From the NCBI GenBank assembly GCA_944989445.1, contig CALYLW010000015.1:2310540-2374539 (forward strand): a stretch of 64,000 bases of DNA. The letters run 5' to 3'. Positions 12,408-26,059 of the stretch are shown here, piece by piece (the first letter of the stretch is position 1; every line of letters begins with the position of its first letter). The position numbers and the translations under genes are program-made. The DNA comes from Ampullaceana balthica. Taxonomy: Eukaryota > Mollusca > Gastropoda > Lymnaeidae. The notes under the pieces were generated by a model. That model had not been told where the DNA came from. It searched no databases and saw only the letters and a list, made by a program, of their open reading frames with translations.

Positions 12408-13004
12408 ACCGTATATACTCGTCGCAAGCCGACCTTTTTTGGACAAAATCTAGGGGGAAAGTGTGTGGGGGGGGGTCGGGTTATGAGCGGGCCATAGGTG
12501 ATTTCTGCATGGATATTGAATATCGGTGTTGTTATTGTAGATTATCAATGTCCTCTTCTACATTCTACAAGATTCGACTACTCTATGAGAAGCTATAATA
12601 TATATGTTTGATACGACTCCACTTACCTTATTTCATCATTTTATATATTTTTGTGAACGTTTTAATAAATTAATTGTTTTACACATTTTGTTTTCAACCA
12701 CATATTTTAATGTACGCGCTTTCGTCACTGTTTACCAAATAATTGTTTTTTTTAAATGCCGGTAACTCTTGCTTAACAAAGAGCAGAAAGATAAAGATAA
12801 GCTGTACAAAGTAAACAGTCATAATGACCGAATTAGCTTGTAGTTTAAAAAAAAATATGTACCATTTTTTTTAAAGCTGTCCTATTATTTTTGGGGGGTC
12901 TGCTTGCGATCGGGTTATACACTTTTAATACTTTCCCCTTCCAAAAGTGTGTGTGGGGGGGGTCGGCTTATGAACGAATGTGCTATAGAACGAGTATATA
13001 CGGT
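12408..13004. mobile_element. MITE with 15-bp perfect inverted ends ACCGTATATACTCGT
   Basis: The 15-bp end is an exact inverted repeat of the other end (ACGAGTATATACGGT). Inside each end is a related GCAAGCCGACC / GGTCGGCTTATGA block and a G-run followed by GTCGG. The element is 597 bp. I could not see an unambiguous target-site duplication. No transposase is encoded. Confidence 0.75.
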
Positions 13005-15055
13005 AATTCACTAGAAATAATGACAAGAAGACGCGAGCAAGCAAGCATGACGAATGACCCTCGCTAGGGTGGTGCAGGGGGATCTATAGCTCAACCGTTT
13101 TTGGTAAAACTCTAGATATAATGATAAATGAGCCCATTTAAAATTAGTACAGTAAATTAAAATTAAAATTAGTCAATTATTCATTAACTTTATTGAATGC
13201 ATCAAATTCTTGACATCGCAATTCGAGAGGAGCACGAAACAACTTTTCTTCTTAGCTAAGTTTTTAAGTCCTTAATTATTAATTTTAAATATCACAGAAA
13301 GGATACTTGATGCAGTCAAGTCATGTGGATTAAGATTATTGTCACTCGTGTCAATATAAATGAAAGTAGGGTGGATTTAGGTGTATTCGTATAGTAAGTA
13401 GGTGATAAATCTACATATTTGTCAAATTTTTAAAAAAATGCATTTTCTGGAAGGAACCGGTTCAATAATGGGCATATGTTACAAGCGTACACGTACACAT
13501 GACGTATTTTAATTTATCTAGTGGATGTTATATGTCCCAAATGAGTCTGCATTACCCCCAAGAATTCCCTTTTGACCCCAGATGAGGTTTTTTACCACTA
13601 TTCGCCGACCACTTTCTTACCGGATGCCCATCAGTCAATTGAGGGATATAAAAAAAAATACATTTTAAAAATAATATTTTTAAATAATTTTGTCTCTAAG
13701 CAAAGACTTTAACCGTGATGATTAATAGTCAATGTTTAATTTGTATGCATTAAAATAAAATGTAATCTAAGGATGTTAACACAGTTTGTTTTCTAAAGGC
13801 CGGTTAAACGTTTTAAAAAAATGCTTCACGCGGGTTACAATATTACAATGAGGACCTTCACTCAATCTATCAATCTATTACTTATAATGATAAAAGGCAA
13901 GGAGGTTTGATAAACTGGAGGTGGCGTCTGCTATCAGATGGTCGCTAGCGGGTGAAGCCAGTGGGCGGAGAGTGGGGGAGCCTATCGCCATATTGTTAGA
14001 CTCATAACATTCCACCAGCTTTCATTACCTCTATACCAGTTTTATCATTCTGGTAACGACTCCAATGAGCTCCGTATTTTGTCATCTCGTTTGTTCTATA
14101 GTCTGCTAAGAAAAAAGTTCATTTCTGGTGGTCTAGATATTCTATTAAGGTCAATTACGAAGAGCTGTAATGTATTTCAGGTTATTTATTCGGTCAGCTG
14201 ATCGAGGGCTACAGAGCCTGGTCTTATATTAATAATACGCTAACTATATCGAAATGAAGATCTACTGCTATACATAATTTTAAAGAACGTACAAACAGGT
14301 CAACACATTTATTAACATTACAGGGGTCAGCGGAGGACTTTCTTAGTGTATCATTTATATTGTGGCTTTGGGTGGGCTCGATCCCACGACCCTCAACTTT
14401 GTGAGGCGAGCGCACTACTGGCTTCGCTATCCAGCCGCTTTATCTTATGTAGTAAAGTAATATCTATACTTTTAACTTTTGAACTAAATATTTTCTTCGC
14501 GTATTGAAATTGTTTTACTATATTTTGCATGGATTTGAACGATTTCATGATCAACGCTTATTAATTTGTTTATTTTGTTCTATATTAATAATTTAATGTA
14601 TTACTTAATTTGTAACTTAACTTATTTTATAGTATAATTATAATATTCACAATAGACAGTTTTAAAATTATAAGAATAAATAAGATATAAATATAACACG
14701 TGAGACAAGCAACATTTTTATTTTTAAGTTCGCAAATCAACTCACAACTGCAACTGCCCATTTAAAGTTCAATGGAAAAAACAAACAAAGAATATAAAAT
14801 TATTAAAATGATATAACTTATATCAATCATATATTTAAAATGTTTAAATCTAAATACTGAATTGAAAGTATTGAATGATTGACTACTGGCAACCTACTAG
14901 TCAATGACAAAGAAGTTGAAAATGAAAGCCAACACTGAGCCTGTCCGAGTTACCAAGGCTCCCGTTCAAAATATTACAATAATATAACATACACACTACA
15001 CAGCTTCCAATGTTTTGAGTCGCTCAAGATGGCTGCTGCGGGTGGGGGTCTGGCT
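13005..15055. other. Intergenic, little recognisable content
   Basis: Apart from the tRNA-derived fragment at 14325-14440, I see no exon, RNA gene or clear repeat here. At 13035-13075, a GCATGACGAATGACCCTCGC block recurs inverted near 26650-26680, so it belongs to a dispersed repeat I cannot name. Confidence 0.5.
14325..14440 (-). mobile_element. tRNA-derived SINE, second family (copy 1)
   Basis: On the minus strand GCGGCTGGATAGCGAAGCCA leads into GCGCTCGCCTCAC and a B-box-like GGGATCGAGCCC, the layout of a tRNA head. A second copy sits inside the hAT element near 53515-53625. Both continue with a TAAGAAAGTCCTCC block, so they are one family, distinct from the tRNA-Ser-like SINE. Confidence 0.6.
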
Positions 15056-15064
15056 TCAGCCTAG

Positions 15065-15655
15065 TGTCCGGTCCTCGATAGCGATTGGTCCCTCAAACAC
15101 ATATGACTCCTACAGCCAATCATATTGAACACGTTTACGCGGACGTTCAAAACGAGTTATTTTTGGTACAGTATATCTCCCAAGACTTTATTTTGAGTTA
15201 TGCGCATTGGGATTTGTCTTGTCTTATCTATACAGACGCTCCTTCTATGCAGAAGATAGTTGCGTCCACAGACCATGACAGATGATCTGTTGGCAAGTGA
15301 TGCAGCATTCACAGGCCACGGCTTTGTGGGTTCCACGCATTACCCAGCCGCCTAACACTACCCATTAGGAGCGGGGTGACTCAGGGACGCCCTAGGCCCC
15401 GGGAACAAACCCTTGCCTTCACACGGATTCGAACCCGTGACCATCGGTACGACAGTCCAGTGCGCTGACACTCGACCACCGCGTCCCCTTTATATTTCAA
15501 AAGCTCTGTTTTTACGAGTTATTTATTTTAACTATAATGAATAGTATTTTTGACGCGATGCACATGTATGCCGGTCGAGACGGCTGTTGGAGGGGAGTTA
15601 CAATATGCCACCGAACGGTGGCGGAAAGTCCTTGGACGGGCTTTCTAGCTCGTAA
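15065..15655 (+). mobile_element. Helitron-like element (350-bp family), split by a SINE
   Basis: The left half (15065-15215) and right half (15487-15655) match a continuous copy at 37164-37500. The right end has two GC-rich hairpins, GCCACCG..CGGTGGC and a degraded form of GCCC-TTGGAC-GGGC, followed here by TTTCTAG. Hairpins near the 3' end and a T-C start preceded by A in fuller copies are Helitron-like, but the termini are not conserved enough to be sure. Confidence 0.5.
15218..15486 (-). mobile_element. tRNA-Ser-like SINE (copy 1) inserted in a Helitron-like element
   Basis: On the minus strand: a GGGACGCGGTGGTCGAGTG head, B box GGGTTCGAATCC, a body of about 150 bp, the tail hairpin GACGCAACTATCTTCTGCAT...GAGCGTC and a short ATAAGACAAGAC tail. 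It interrupts GGGATTTATA of the host repeat. Confidence 0.9.
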
Positions 15656-15746
15656 ATAATAAATGCTTAAATGACAATAAAATGATTTGAAACATACTTA
15701 TAAGGTTGTTTCTGTTGCTGTTTTTTTTTGGCTTTTTTTTTGGGGG

Positions 15747-15880
15747 GGGGGCGTCAAAGCTTTGTGACGTATTTTTAGATGGTGGGTCTAAATTTTTGTT
15801 ACGCGACGCGTGACGAGGGAAGGGGGAGGGGGTAAAAAATCGGCTAAAATCGCGTGACGTCATTTATGGACGACCCCTTT
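15747..15880. mobile_element. Half of a GGTCCATAAATGACGT-type MITE
   Basis: It ends in GCGTGACGTCATTTATGGACGACC, preceded by G-rich GAGGGAAGGGGGAGGGGG, matching the right half of the element at 11554-12292. The left half is missing. Confidence 0.65.
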
Positions 15881-15898
15881 TTGTAGAAAGAAAAAAAC

Positions 15899-16640
15899 TA
15901 GGGCTGCGGAAATTTAGGATTAATTTCTCGTTTAATAAATAAAAATTTTTTAACGATTAATTTTTTTTAACGATTAATCGACCCACTTATTATAAATGAA
16001 CTGAAAGCCAAAAAGTAAAATATTTCGGCCGATAAATATAAACTAATTTCCGGACGATTACACGAACATTTTGGTTTTAAACTATTGACTGACGCGACTG
16101 TTCAAAATAAAGGTTATTGTGTCCATTGAGAGCAATCGTTTGCCTACCATGCAATGTTCCCTCTAACTCTAAGCTTCGTTGGTCCGTGTGCAAAGTTTAA
16201 AAAAACAAACACCTCGTGTGAAAAGTTGCACAACGTCCATTTTTGTGCAATATTTTACAAAATTTTCTGCGCGGTAATTCTGAACTCCGGCGTGGCGTCG
16301 GTCAAATGTCTGCGCAGCCTCGCTGCTAAAGGGAACATTTCTACCATGGTTTTAACACTTGAATTACATATCACCTGCAAACCAAACATCCACGACAGTA
16401 TCAGAAACTTCAGCTGAGACAATTTAAAGCCATGTGAACGATTATCAACACACTCGTTTTTTGCGTAGTTGGTTAAAAGATGTCATATACATAAGACATT
16501 CCAGTGTTATTTCGATTTGCGACAAGTTCATTTTAAAAAAGTAATATATGACACCATAAATTTCAATTTTTGGCTTTAATCGAAATTAACGATTAATTAA
16601 TCTTTAATTTCTTAGAAGTTAACTATTAAATTTAAATTAA
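15899..16640. mobile_element. AGGGCTG..ATTAATCG-type element with a hAT MITE inside
   Basis: It begins GGGCTGCGGAAATTTAGG and is full of (A)CGATTAAT motifs at both ends (15940-15985 and 16575-16645). The same termini bound 49921-54215. The right limit is approximate. The 189-bp MITE at 16152-16340 is inserted in it. Confidence 0.45.
16152..16340. mobile_element. hAT-type MITE, 189 bp, with 8-bp target duplication
   Basis: The ends CAATGTTCCCTCTAA and, inverted, AAATGTTCCCTTTAG are flanked by perfect 8-bp direct repeats CTACCATG (16144-16151 and 16341-16348). That is the hAT target-duplication length. No coding capacity. Confidence 0.85.
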
Positions 16641-18420
16641 TCTTTAACAGCACTAAAAAACGCTTGTAGTAAAAGAATATTTAAAAAATCGTAGTAATAG
16701 TAAATAATTTTAAATAACTTCTTTATTGATTTAGTGCAATTTAGTCATTCACGATTTTTTTCTCCAAGTAAAATTAATTATTTTGATAATTTTTTAGTCT
16801 ATTAAATAATAACTGTACTCAAAAACAAAAACAAAATAATAATTTATCACTCTTCATGCATCTGTCGGTTATTCCTTTCAAAAAAGATAAACAAAAATCC
16901 AAAATAACCCTGAAAACCCCATCTCTAAATTCGGGAGCGCTTTTACGATCTAAGTCTATGTTTTTTTTAAAGCAGGCATTGAAATCACACTATTGCCAAG
17001 GTATCCACAAGGCCTCGTGTATTTTATTATCTTACTTGAAGTCTATCTAACAAGAAATTAGAAGATTGACTTTATTACAGGCGAAATCCTAGTGTACAGA
17101 AAATCAAAACACACACCAGGATTTAAATCCTAACACAGAACATATACGGATGTACAAAATAACGTTACCGGAAACTTTCAGCATGTACATGTACTAGGAA
17201 GTTGTTTTTTTAAAAAATCAGCTTATTGTTGCCACAAAGGTTCTCCTGATTGTTAATCGAGTAGCCTCCATTTTTATTTTTCAACTTTAAGATTTAAATT
17301 AGATCACGTTGGGATGAATACACTGTATGACCCCTGCAACCAATGTGGCCACAAAAGGAAGTGTGTGGGGGGGGGGCCTCAAATTATAATTTTGGAACGA
17401 TATTAAACTACAGACTTTGAATGAGGGAGTCGGGGGACAAAACGAAAAAGGGAGGGGATCCCTAAAGCTGCCACGACGGCCATGACTGTACTCGTAACAA
17501 TGTGTGGCCCCAGCAAACGTCCTACATGTTTGCTACCAGAGGTCCTCACTCCTTCTTTCACAACCTAATCACGGTCATTGCTTGTCACATTTTTTTTACC
17601 CGAAAGTTAAATATACAAAGTACAAAGCTTATGCGTGTTAGTGGAATCCCGGGACTAGACTTACTATGTGGTTAATGTCACGTCTGCTGACAAGCACATC
17701 TCAATAAATCACAAGCCAACACATGTGCTGGCCAACCTGTTGGTATTAGTGTGTCAAGTTAACACGTGTCATTTATTCAGCCAAATGCAACTGTCTGTTT
17801 TTATATTAATTATTTTGATATTTCGCGTGCTATGAAACTCGCTATGCGTGCCAAGTCTGGCACGTATGGGTGCCAAGTCTGGCACGCGTGTCGTAGGTTG
17901 CTGATCCTTGGACCACACATTACTCATCGTGTTTTCACTTCAAAAAATATCACATACCGGTAGACATGTAGCCAGGAAAAAAATTGCAAAATGTCGGTAT
18001 ATGTAAATGTGAATGCCGATTCGTATTACGCTTTCATCGAAATAGCAAAATGGTCTTTTTAAATATAATGTAGTAGTAGTACACTATTTGTAATGACAAG
18101 ATAATTCACAACCGCCTCAAGACATGACGTGGTATAACCTATTATTAGCTTTCTTGTCAACCATCCATGCCTGCCGCCCATGGGCCAGGCATACTTTCCA
18201 AGATGGAATATAATCACAGTTGTTTAAAAGTAATTAGAAACAAGAAACAGATGTGAAAAATATCCAGCTCTGCGCACTATGATCAATATAAAAAATATAA
18301 CAAAAACCTGAAATAGTTTATACAAAGCTGTGCCTTCGTGGAATATTAATTATCTCCAATGTGAGTCATAATGTTTAATCGTTATATTAAGGCTTATCAA
18401 AAGAGGACGGAACATGAAAA
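16641..18420. other. Intergenic, no gene recognised
   Basis: AT-rich sequence with no exon I can support. Two copies of a short palindrome, GTGCCAAGTCTGGCAC, lie at about 17848-17863 and 17870-17885. Confidence 0.5.
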
Positions 18421-18540
18421 CAACACAGTATCATACAACACAGTATCATACAACAGAATATCATACAACACTGTATCATACAACGCAGTATCATTCAACG
18501 CAGTATCATACAACGCAGTATCATACAACACAGTATCATA
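18421..18540. repeat. 15-bp minisatellite, 8 copies
   Basis: Unit CAACACAGTATCATA with few substitutions. It reads as a five-residue NTVSY-like repeat; this is a by-product of a unit length divisible by three. Confidence 0.95.
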
Positions 18541-18599
18541 TTGTTTCTCATGAGCATTATTCATCTTTGTCTAATTAAATTTAAACTATTGTTTATGAG

Positions 18600-18900
18600 T
18601 GAGCAAAATATCTTATCTTATGTGTTTACAGACGCTCCTTCAATACAGAAGATTATTGCGTCCTACGCTTATCTATGGTTTGTGTTTAGTCCTGCATTTT
18701 TATTAGAGATTCAAATGTTGATAAAGTGTTGATTTTCCTGGATTCTTCAGGCAACCCATTCCACGCCCGAATTCCGGACGGGAAGAAGGAAAACTTGTAT
18801 GTGTTTGTTCTTGCATACGGAATAAGAAAGGTGTTTTTATCCTTATGTCTATCTGAGGGTTGTATTAAGTTATCTTTGTGTTGTATTTCTAAATACAATA
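18600..18900 (-). mobile_element. LINE 3' end (copy 2)
   Basis: Minus-strand copy of the LINE 3' end: encodes HKDKNTFLIPYARTNTYKFS and then FFPSGIRAWNGLPEESRK, followed by the tail hairpin and (GATAA)n. 5' truncated at about 18900. Confidence 0.85.
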
Positions 18901-20704
18901 AATAAATATAAAAAACACAAAATACTTTGGTCTAATAAACTGTAACGACAAGTACATTTATTTGTCACAAATAAGAAACAACAATGCTACCGTGATCCTG
19001 TTAATATTTGAGTACTTACATCTTCACTACCACAAAAGCAGTTTTACTTACATCCTTACTACCACAACACACGCTGTATTTTAACACGAGATTCGTTTGT
19101 CGTGGTCCATGAAACCTTTTTGTTTAAATTATGTTTTGATCACTGGGGTGGAAAGAAATGTATTCCTGTGAACTGGTTTACTTTTTCAAGGTTATATGTA
19201 GAAGATTATCGTGGAGCATTGTTCAACGGCTTCAAAAATGCTTCATCATCCAGCCTCTATATGTTACTTATTTAAAAAAAAGACGGGGAAAAAAGGCGAA
19301 TCATGATGATAGGTGGAAATCTACCTCTTACAAAAAGGAGGCCGAAGAACTTCATAATACACTGGAAACTCTCAAACCCTAAGACTACATTTGTATACAG
19401 AATCTTGGACTAATCTAGTCACCCACAAACTAGCTTAACCAAGATATGTCTACAAGTACAAGAGAATTCATCAATTACATGACTCTTTTTGCTATATTGA
19501 TGGTGCTATTGAATTAGTCATTTTTAAATGACCCCCGCATAGCGTAAATTTGAATGGCGACGTGGTACTGGGCCTACCTTCCACATTGGGAAACTGTGCT
19601 CAAGTTTTAAGAGCGACTAAATAAGCATTGAATAAAGCTATAGAACAAGACTATAAAGCATCCGTGACCATGTGTCGCCAAACGATTTGAAATGAAGTTA
19701 GACGAATGCAAATAATAATTATTTTTTGCGGCCATTTTAAGTTAAAAATTTTCAAATTATTATCTGCAAAAATACATTTGCGGAGTGCATTTTAAAATGA
19801 TAATTTTTTATTTTATTTTTTTGTTTCATCCTTTATATAAAATCTGCAAAAAATATTTTGAAGTTATTTTTATTTTCTCAATTTTAGGTTTAAAATTTCA
19901 GTACTTAAGCGCTTTAAGTTATCTTGACGAGAATAAACTTATTTGTGGAAAAATGCTCATAAATTACTGGGAAGGGTTACTACACGAGGAAATAAAAATA
20001 ATACAATATAAATATGATCTGGTTTCCCTACTCACCCTTACTTTCATCGATGCAGAGCCAGACAGCTACGCTTTTTTGAGTCACGTGATTAACACAGCAC
20101 ACGGGGAATCTCAAGTGTTGACAAGAAAACTCTACTGGACAAACCAACTATAAATAGATTAGTTTGTGCAGATAAAAATTTAACAGATCTTGCGCTTTTT
20201 AATTGTCTGGCTTAGAAAATATAAGGCTCTTAATTATTGTAGCTTCAAGATGAGTACTCTACCCTTGTTTCGGTGGTTAATTACAAAGTATACGTCATAA
20301 GTGAGCGACCAGGATATCTCACAAGAACTTTACTTTAAAGTGGACGCTACTTAACTATCCTTAATAATGGATTTGTTATTGCTTTAAAAAAAAATTATAA
20401 AGACTTTTGCTACTCTATGGATGTGGTCAGGTCGTCAAGGAGGGGAGAGGGGCACCGGTTAATGTGGTTCCGGTCCCTACCAGAAAGGTTTCCTTAACGG
20501 CTGGTTTTGTTAGGTTTTGGGTTGTGCGTTATAGAAGGCAGTGGGCCCCTGCCACGTACCCTATTGTCTAGGGCTCAAATATTTCTGACGATTGGTCTGA
20601 TGTGGTCATAGTAAAAGTTAAATGGTGAAATTAAGTGAAAAGAAACATTTGAAGCTTAAACAAACTCGCTTGCCAATGAGAGATAATTCCCTTTGGAAGA
20701 GTTA
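18901..20704. other. Intergenic, with one unassigned open frame
   Basis: A 122-codon frame at 19785-20153 (plus) starts in a very AT-rich, Phe/Ile-rich segment and ends with a more balanced stretch (FIDAEPDSYAFLSHVINTAH). I recognise no family and no splice context, and its first half has the composition of noncoding DNA. Nothing else was recognised. Confidence 0.35.
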
Positions 20705-22224
20705 AATAAAAACAACCCGTAAAAACCAAGTTTTTGACTATAAATCCTTTACGTATGAGACGTAACTAAAAGAATGTTCATTATAACACGCAGCGCAAGA
20801 CCATCCAAAACTACAAAATTGCAGTTGTGTCGTAAAACGTGTTTAATATAATGCGCACCGATCAGGAATAGGTTTATAAAAAGTGCTGTCAATAAAATAC
20901 GCACCTTATTGCGCGACAGAAAGGTTGTTCAATATAATACGCACCGCGACGCTCTATCTCAAAAAATAGCATGATACATAGGAATAAATAAAATAATCTA
21001 AAAAATCAATAATTTAATTACGGTACATGCGATCGATCTGAAATTTTGATACATTGTTTTTATCATCGGTACGAAACTGCCTGCAAAATTTCAGCTCGCT
21101 ATCTTGCGAGCAAGTGGGTTAAAAATCGATCAAAAGTTTTGGCGACAAGCAAGCAAGCAAGCAAGGTCGGTCGGTCGGCCGCAGACACCACGAGTTAATA
21201 TAAAGGATTTAATAAAAACAACCCGTAAAAAACCAAGTTTTTGACTATAAATCCTTTACGTATGAGACGTAACTAAAAGAATGTTCATTATAACACGCAG
21301 CGCAAGACCATCCAAAAATACAAAATTGCAGTTGTGTCGTAAAACGTGTTTAATATAATGCGCACCGATCAGGAATAGGTTTATAAAAAGTGTTGTCAGT
21401 AAAATACGCACCTTATTGCGCGACAGAAAGGTTGTTCAATATAATACGCACCGCGACGCTCTATCTCAAAAAATAGCATGATACATAGGAATAAATAAAA
21501 TAATCTAAAAAATCAATAATTTAATTACGGTACATGCGATCGATCTGAAATTTTGATACATTGTTTTTATCATCGGTACGAAACTGCCTGCAAAATTTCA
21601 GCTCGCTATCTTGCGAGCAAGTGGGTTAAAAATCGATCAAAAGTTTTGGCGACAAGCAAGCAAGCAAGTCGGTCGGTCGGCCGCAGACACCACGAGTTAA
21701 TATAAAGGATTTAATAAGAAAAACCCGTAAAAAACCAAGTTTTTGACTATAAGTCCTTTATGTACGAGAAGTAATTAAAAGAATGTTCATTATAATACGC
21801 AGCGCCAGACCATCCAGAAATACAAAATTGCAGTTGTGTCGTAAAACTTGTTTAATATAATGCGCACCGATCAGGAATATGTTTATAAAAAGAGCTGTCA
21901 ATAAAATACGCACCTTATTGCGCGACAGAAAGGTTGTTCAATATAATACGCACCGCGACGCTCTATCTCAAAAAATAGCATGATACATAGAAATAAATAA
22001 AATAATCTAAAAAATCAATAATTTAATTACGGTACATGCGATCGATCTGAAAGTTTGATACATTGTTTTTATCATCGGTACGAAACTGCCTGCAAAATTT
22101 CAGCTCGCTATCTTGCGAGCAAGTGGGTTAAAAATCGATCAAAAGTTTTGGCGACAAGCAAGCAAGCAAGCAAGGTCGGTCGGTCGGTCGGCCGCAGACA
22201 CCACGAGTTAATATTAAGGATTTA
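20705..22224 (-). mobile_element. Three head-to-tail copies of a ~505-bp Helitron-like repeat
   Basis: Starts at 20705, 21211 and 21713, so periods are 506 and 502. Copies are about 97% alike and differ mainly in short AAGC and GGTC runs. Read on the minus strand, each unit opens A-TCCTTTATATTAACTCG with a (CCGA)n/(TTGC)n run close behind, and closes with GGATTTATAGTCAAAAAC. The TC start after A suggests a Helitron, but no CTRR end with hairpin is clear. Other copies lie at 30359-31390, 31626-32075 and 52112-52810. No protein is encoded. Confidence 0.8.
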
Positions 22225-22779
22225 AAAAGGGGGTGGGTCGGTTGATATCAATGGAATTATTACACTTATGACCATAACCAAAGCAATCAGACGGTTAAAT
22301 ATTTAATGACGTTTCTCCGTCTGAGTTATTAAAATAGAAATAATTGTTTCATTGCAAAACTAACTTTTTAGCTCAGATAATGAAAGGAGAAACCATCTGT
22401 CCAATGAATGAATACTCGTTTTTATTTTAAAGGCAAGTCTGTTTACAATAACAAACACACCATTGAACACACCATTAATGTGTGTGTTGTATACCTTGTA
22501 TTGATCCACACTAGTGACGAAGCAGTTTTATGTTTCAGTGAGAGAACTCAGCCGTAGCGTGACACTGATTGGAACTCCATAAGACAAGACGTTTTGCTGA
22601 GTGGCACCGCATATATTCAATTAATATTTACGAGTACATACGTTTTTATAATTGAATTATCTATTTTTAAAAAAAAGGTTTGGTGAGCGGCTCTAAACAT
22701 AAAGCCAAAAACGCATAACAATTGAAACCTTTAATATAAATAATATAAATAACATTATTAAAACAGCACTAACCCACAG

Positions 22780-22843
22780 TCTCACCGCCATTTATATATA
22801 TATATATTGCCAAGGCGCCGCAGCACAATCTAGTATATATATA

Positions 22844-22894
<51 letters not shown>

Positions 22895-22925
22895 GGCGTT
22901 GAGACTGTGGGTTTATGGTTTTTAA
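22780..22925. repeat. Inverted repeat with a TA-rich centre
   Basis: AACCCACAGTCTCACCGCCA on the left mirrors a right arm ending in GGCGTTGAGACTGTGGGTT across about 100 bp of mostly (TA)n. An embedded AAGGCGCCGCAGCACAATCTAG (22813-22833) matches the GC-rich, CTAG-ended module seen at 23024 and 55505. Confidence 0.7.
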
Positions 22926-23023
22926 GACTATATTTTCAATTTTTAAAAATCAGAGTGATGTCCCTTAGCGTTAGGCCAAAGTGAGTCAGTCATACATAAT
23001 TGAGGGTAAATATATATATATGA

Positions 23024-24010
<987 letters not shown>

Positions 24011-24627
24011 ATTACCCGTCAAAAATTATGGAAGTTTTCAAAATGGATATATTTCAGTTTTTGTAATTGTACTTTTTGCCTGAAAGCCGCATAGTAAATA
24101 TTCAGAAAAGGTAGAGACCAAGAGAGAAAAATTAAATCTCTTTTCCATATTGAACAATTTTATGCGGACGTTTGAAAATAGCGTTTTTTTCTGGGGGTTT
24201 TTCCAGTATTTTTTTCAGCACTATTTTTTTAGCGGTGCACTTTCTAAAATCTATCGTTACGAACGGACATAGCAGACCAGAGTATATATTTTTATTATAT
24301 ATACCAATATATGTGTTGTGAGAAAACCTCCAAGCTTAGGCTTCGCGTTATATAAGTTTGCATGAATAATAATGATATAATCAGGATAATAGTAAATGCA
24401 TAGTGAATTACACACAGCATAAAGTGATACTACAGCAAAGAAGTTTGAAGTTCGAAGTATTAACAAATATTGCTGAGGAGTCAGCCGGACGTTATTTTGC
24501 GGCATTGAATAGTGCGCACCAATTATGAGTGCACCAATAATACAGCACAGTGCCTTAAAAATAAATTATGCGACTGTAATGTGTTCCACATCAAGCACAT
24601 CTGTGATTTGAAGCAGTTTAAGCTTCA

Positions 24628-25450
24628 TTGATGATTATGACTTGTCAGTTTATTCGCCCATTTGTCCATTCATTATTACCACAACATTACCAAAACATGT
24701 AAAAAATAAAATGTAATTTTTACACATGTTAATAACAAAGAACTATTCATTTTATCTTATCTTCATATCTATCTTATCTATACAGACGCTCCTTCTATAC
24801 AGAAGATAATTGCGTCCACAGACCATGACAGATGATCTGTTGGCAAGTGATGCAGCGTTCACAGGCCACGGCTTTGTGGGTTCCGTGCATTACTCAGCCG
24901 CCTAACTAGTGTTAGGTACCCATTCGGAGCTGGGTGACTCAGGGACCCTAGGCCTTCACATGGATTCAAAACCGTGACCATCGGTACGACAGTCGAGTGC
25001 GCTGCCACTCGACCACCGCGTCCCACATTTTACATGAAACGTAGTAAGCAAAGTTTGTCACAGGATAACAGAAAAGATTAAATTATCAACTGTTAATAAT
25101 ATTTACAATGTAATATAAACGTGTTAGTAATTCACATAAACGTTTTTATTATTGTCAAGTCAGCACCTTTTCAATATCTATTATGACTTGTCAGTTTATG
25201 AGCCCATTGGTCCATACATTATTACCTTTACATTATCAAAAACATGTAAATAAAAAATTGTAACTATTTACAAATATGAATAACAATGAACTATTTATTT
25301 TGCATGAAACCTTTGAAGTAAAGTTAATCACTGGATAAAAGAAAATATTACATTATCTTCAGGTAATCGTATATAAAATTTAATATACACGTTTTAGGAA
25401 TTCTAATAAACGTTTTCATTATTGTCAAGTCAGCACCCCTTCCAGTTCTA
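24628..25450. repeat. ~270-bp tandem duplication, first copy split by a SINE
   Basis: Copy 1 (24628-24754 plus 25026-25175) and copy 2 (25180-25450) share GACTTGTCAGTTTAT, AACTATT.ATTTT.CATGAAAC and CATTATTGTCAAGTCAGCAC in the same order, with moderate divergence. Copy 2 has no SINE and so serves as the empty site. Confidence 0.85.
24755..25025 (-). mobile_element. tRNA-Ser-like SINE (copy 2) with 7-bp target duplication
   Basis: Full-length minus-strand copy with head, B-box region (mutated to GGTTTTGAATCC), tail hairpin and (GATAA)n-like end. It is bounded by perfect CATTTTA direct repeats at 24748-24754 and 25026-25032. Confidence 0.93.
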
Positions 25451-26059
25451 TATTAAAAGCAAAGATTTGTAATTCCAAATTAGTCTAAGACGCATTAAAA
25501 TATTACATGTAAATAACAATTTAAAAAAACTATTGTGGGGAGGAGTTCGTTTTTTAAATATGTTATTTTTTTAAACATACGAATATGCAATCTCAAAGTG
25601 TATAAAAGAAAAACAAACGCTAAACTGAAGCATAAGTTGGCAAATTTCATTTGCAGTAATAAATAATGGCTTTATAGTTAAAAACGCATCGAAACTTGAC
25701 AACCAAACGACAACCAATTGTAAATTTCATGAACAGAAAAACGAATGTTATATATTAATATAGAAAATTAAATTTATAATTAAGTACGTAATATTGACAT
25801 GGACACATAGGCCTACACAAAAAATGGACATTTAATACCAATAAAAAAATATTAATCAAATAAAACAAGGCTCTTTTTATTTCGTTCCCTTCACAAATTA
25901 ATAAAAGCTCAAATAATGACGTTACGTCACAATATTTTATGGCTAGAAACACATTTTGTTAATCTCGAACGCAACATGTTTACTCCTATATTTTCATTTT
26001 TTTTATCGGGAGTTACCTCGCATAGCGTCACGGACAGACGTGACATTGCAAATTATATT

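Noticed and set aside
15645..15863. 72-codon minus-strand frame rich in Lys/Pro/Ser
   Set aside because: It is the translation of MITE C-rich and A-rich blocks.
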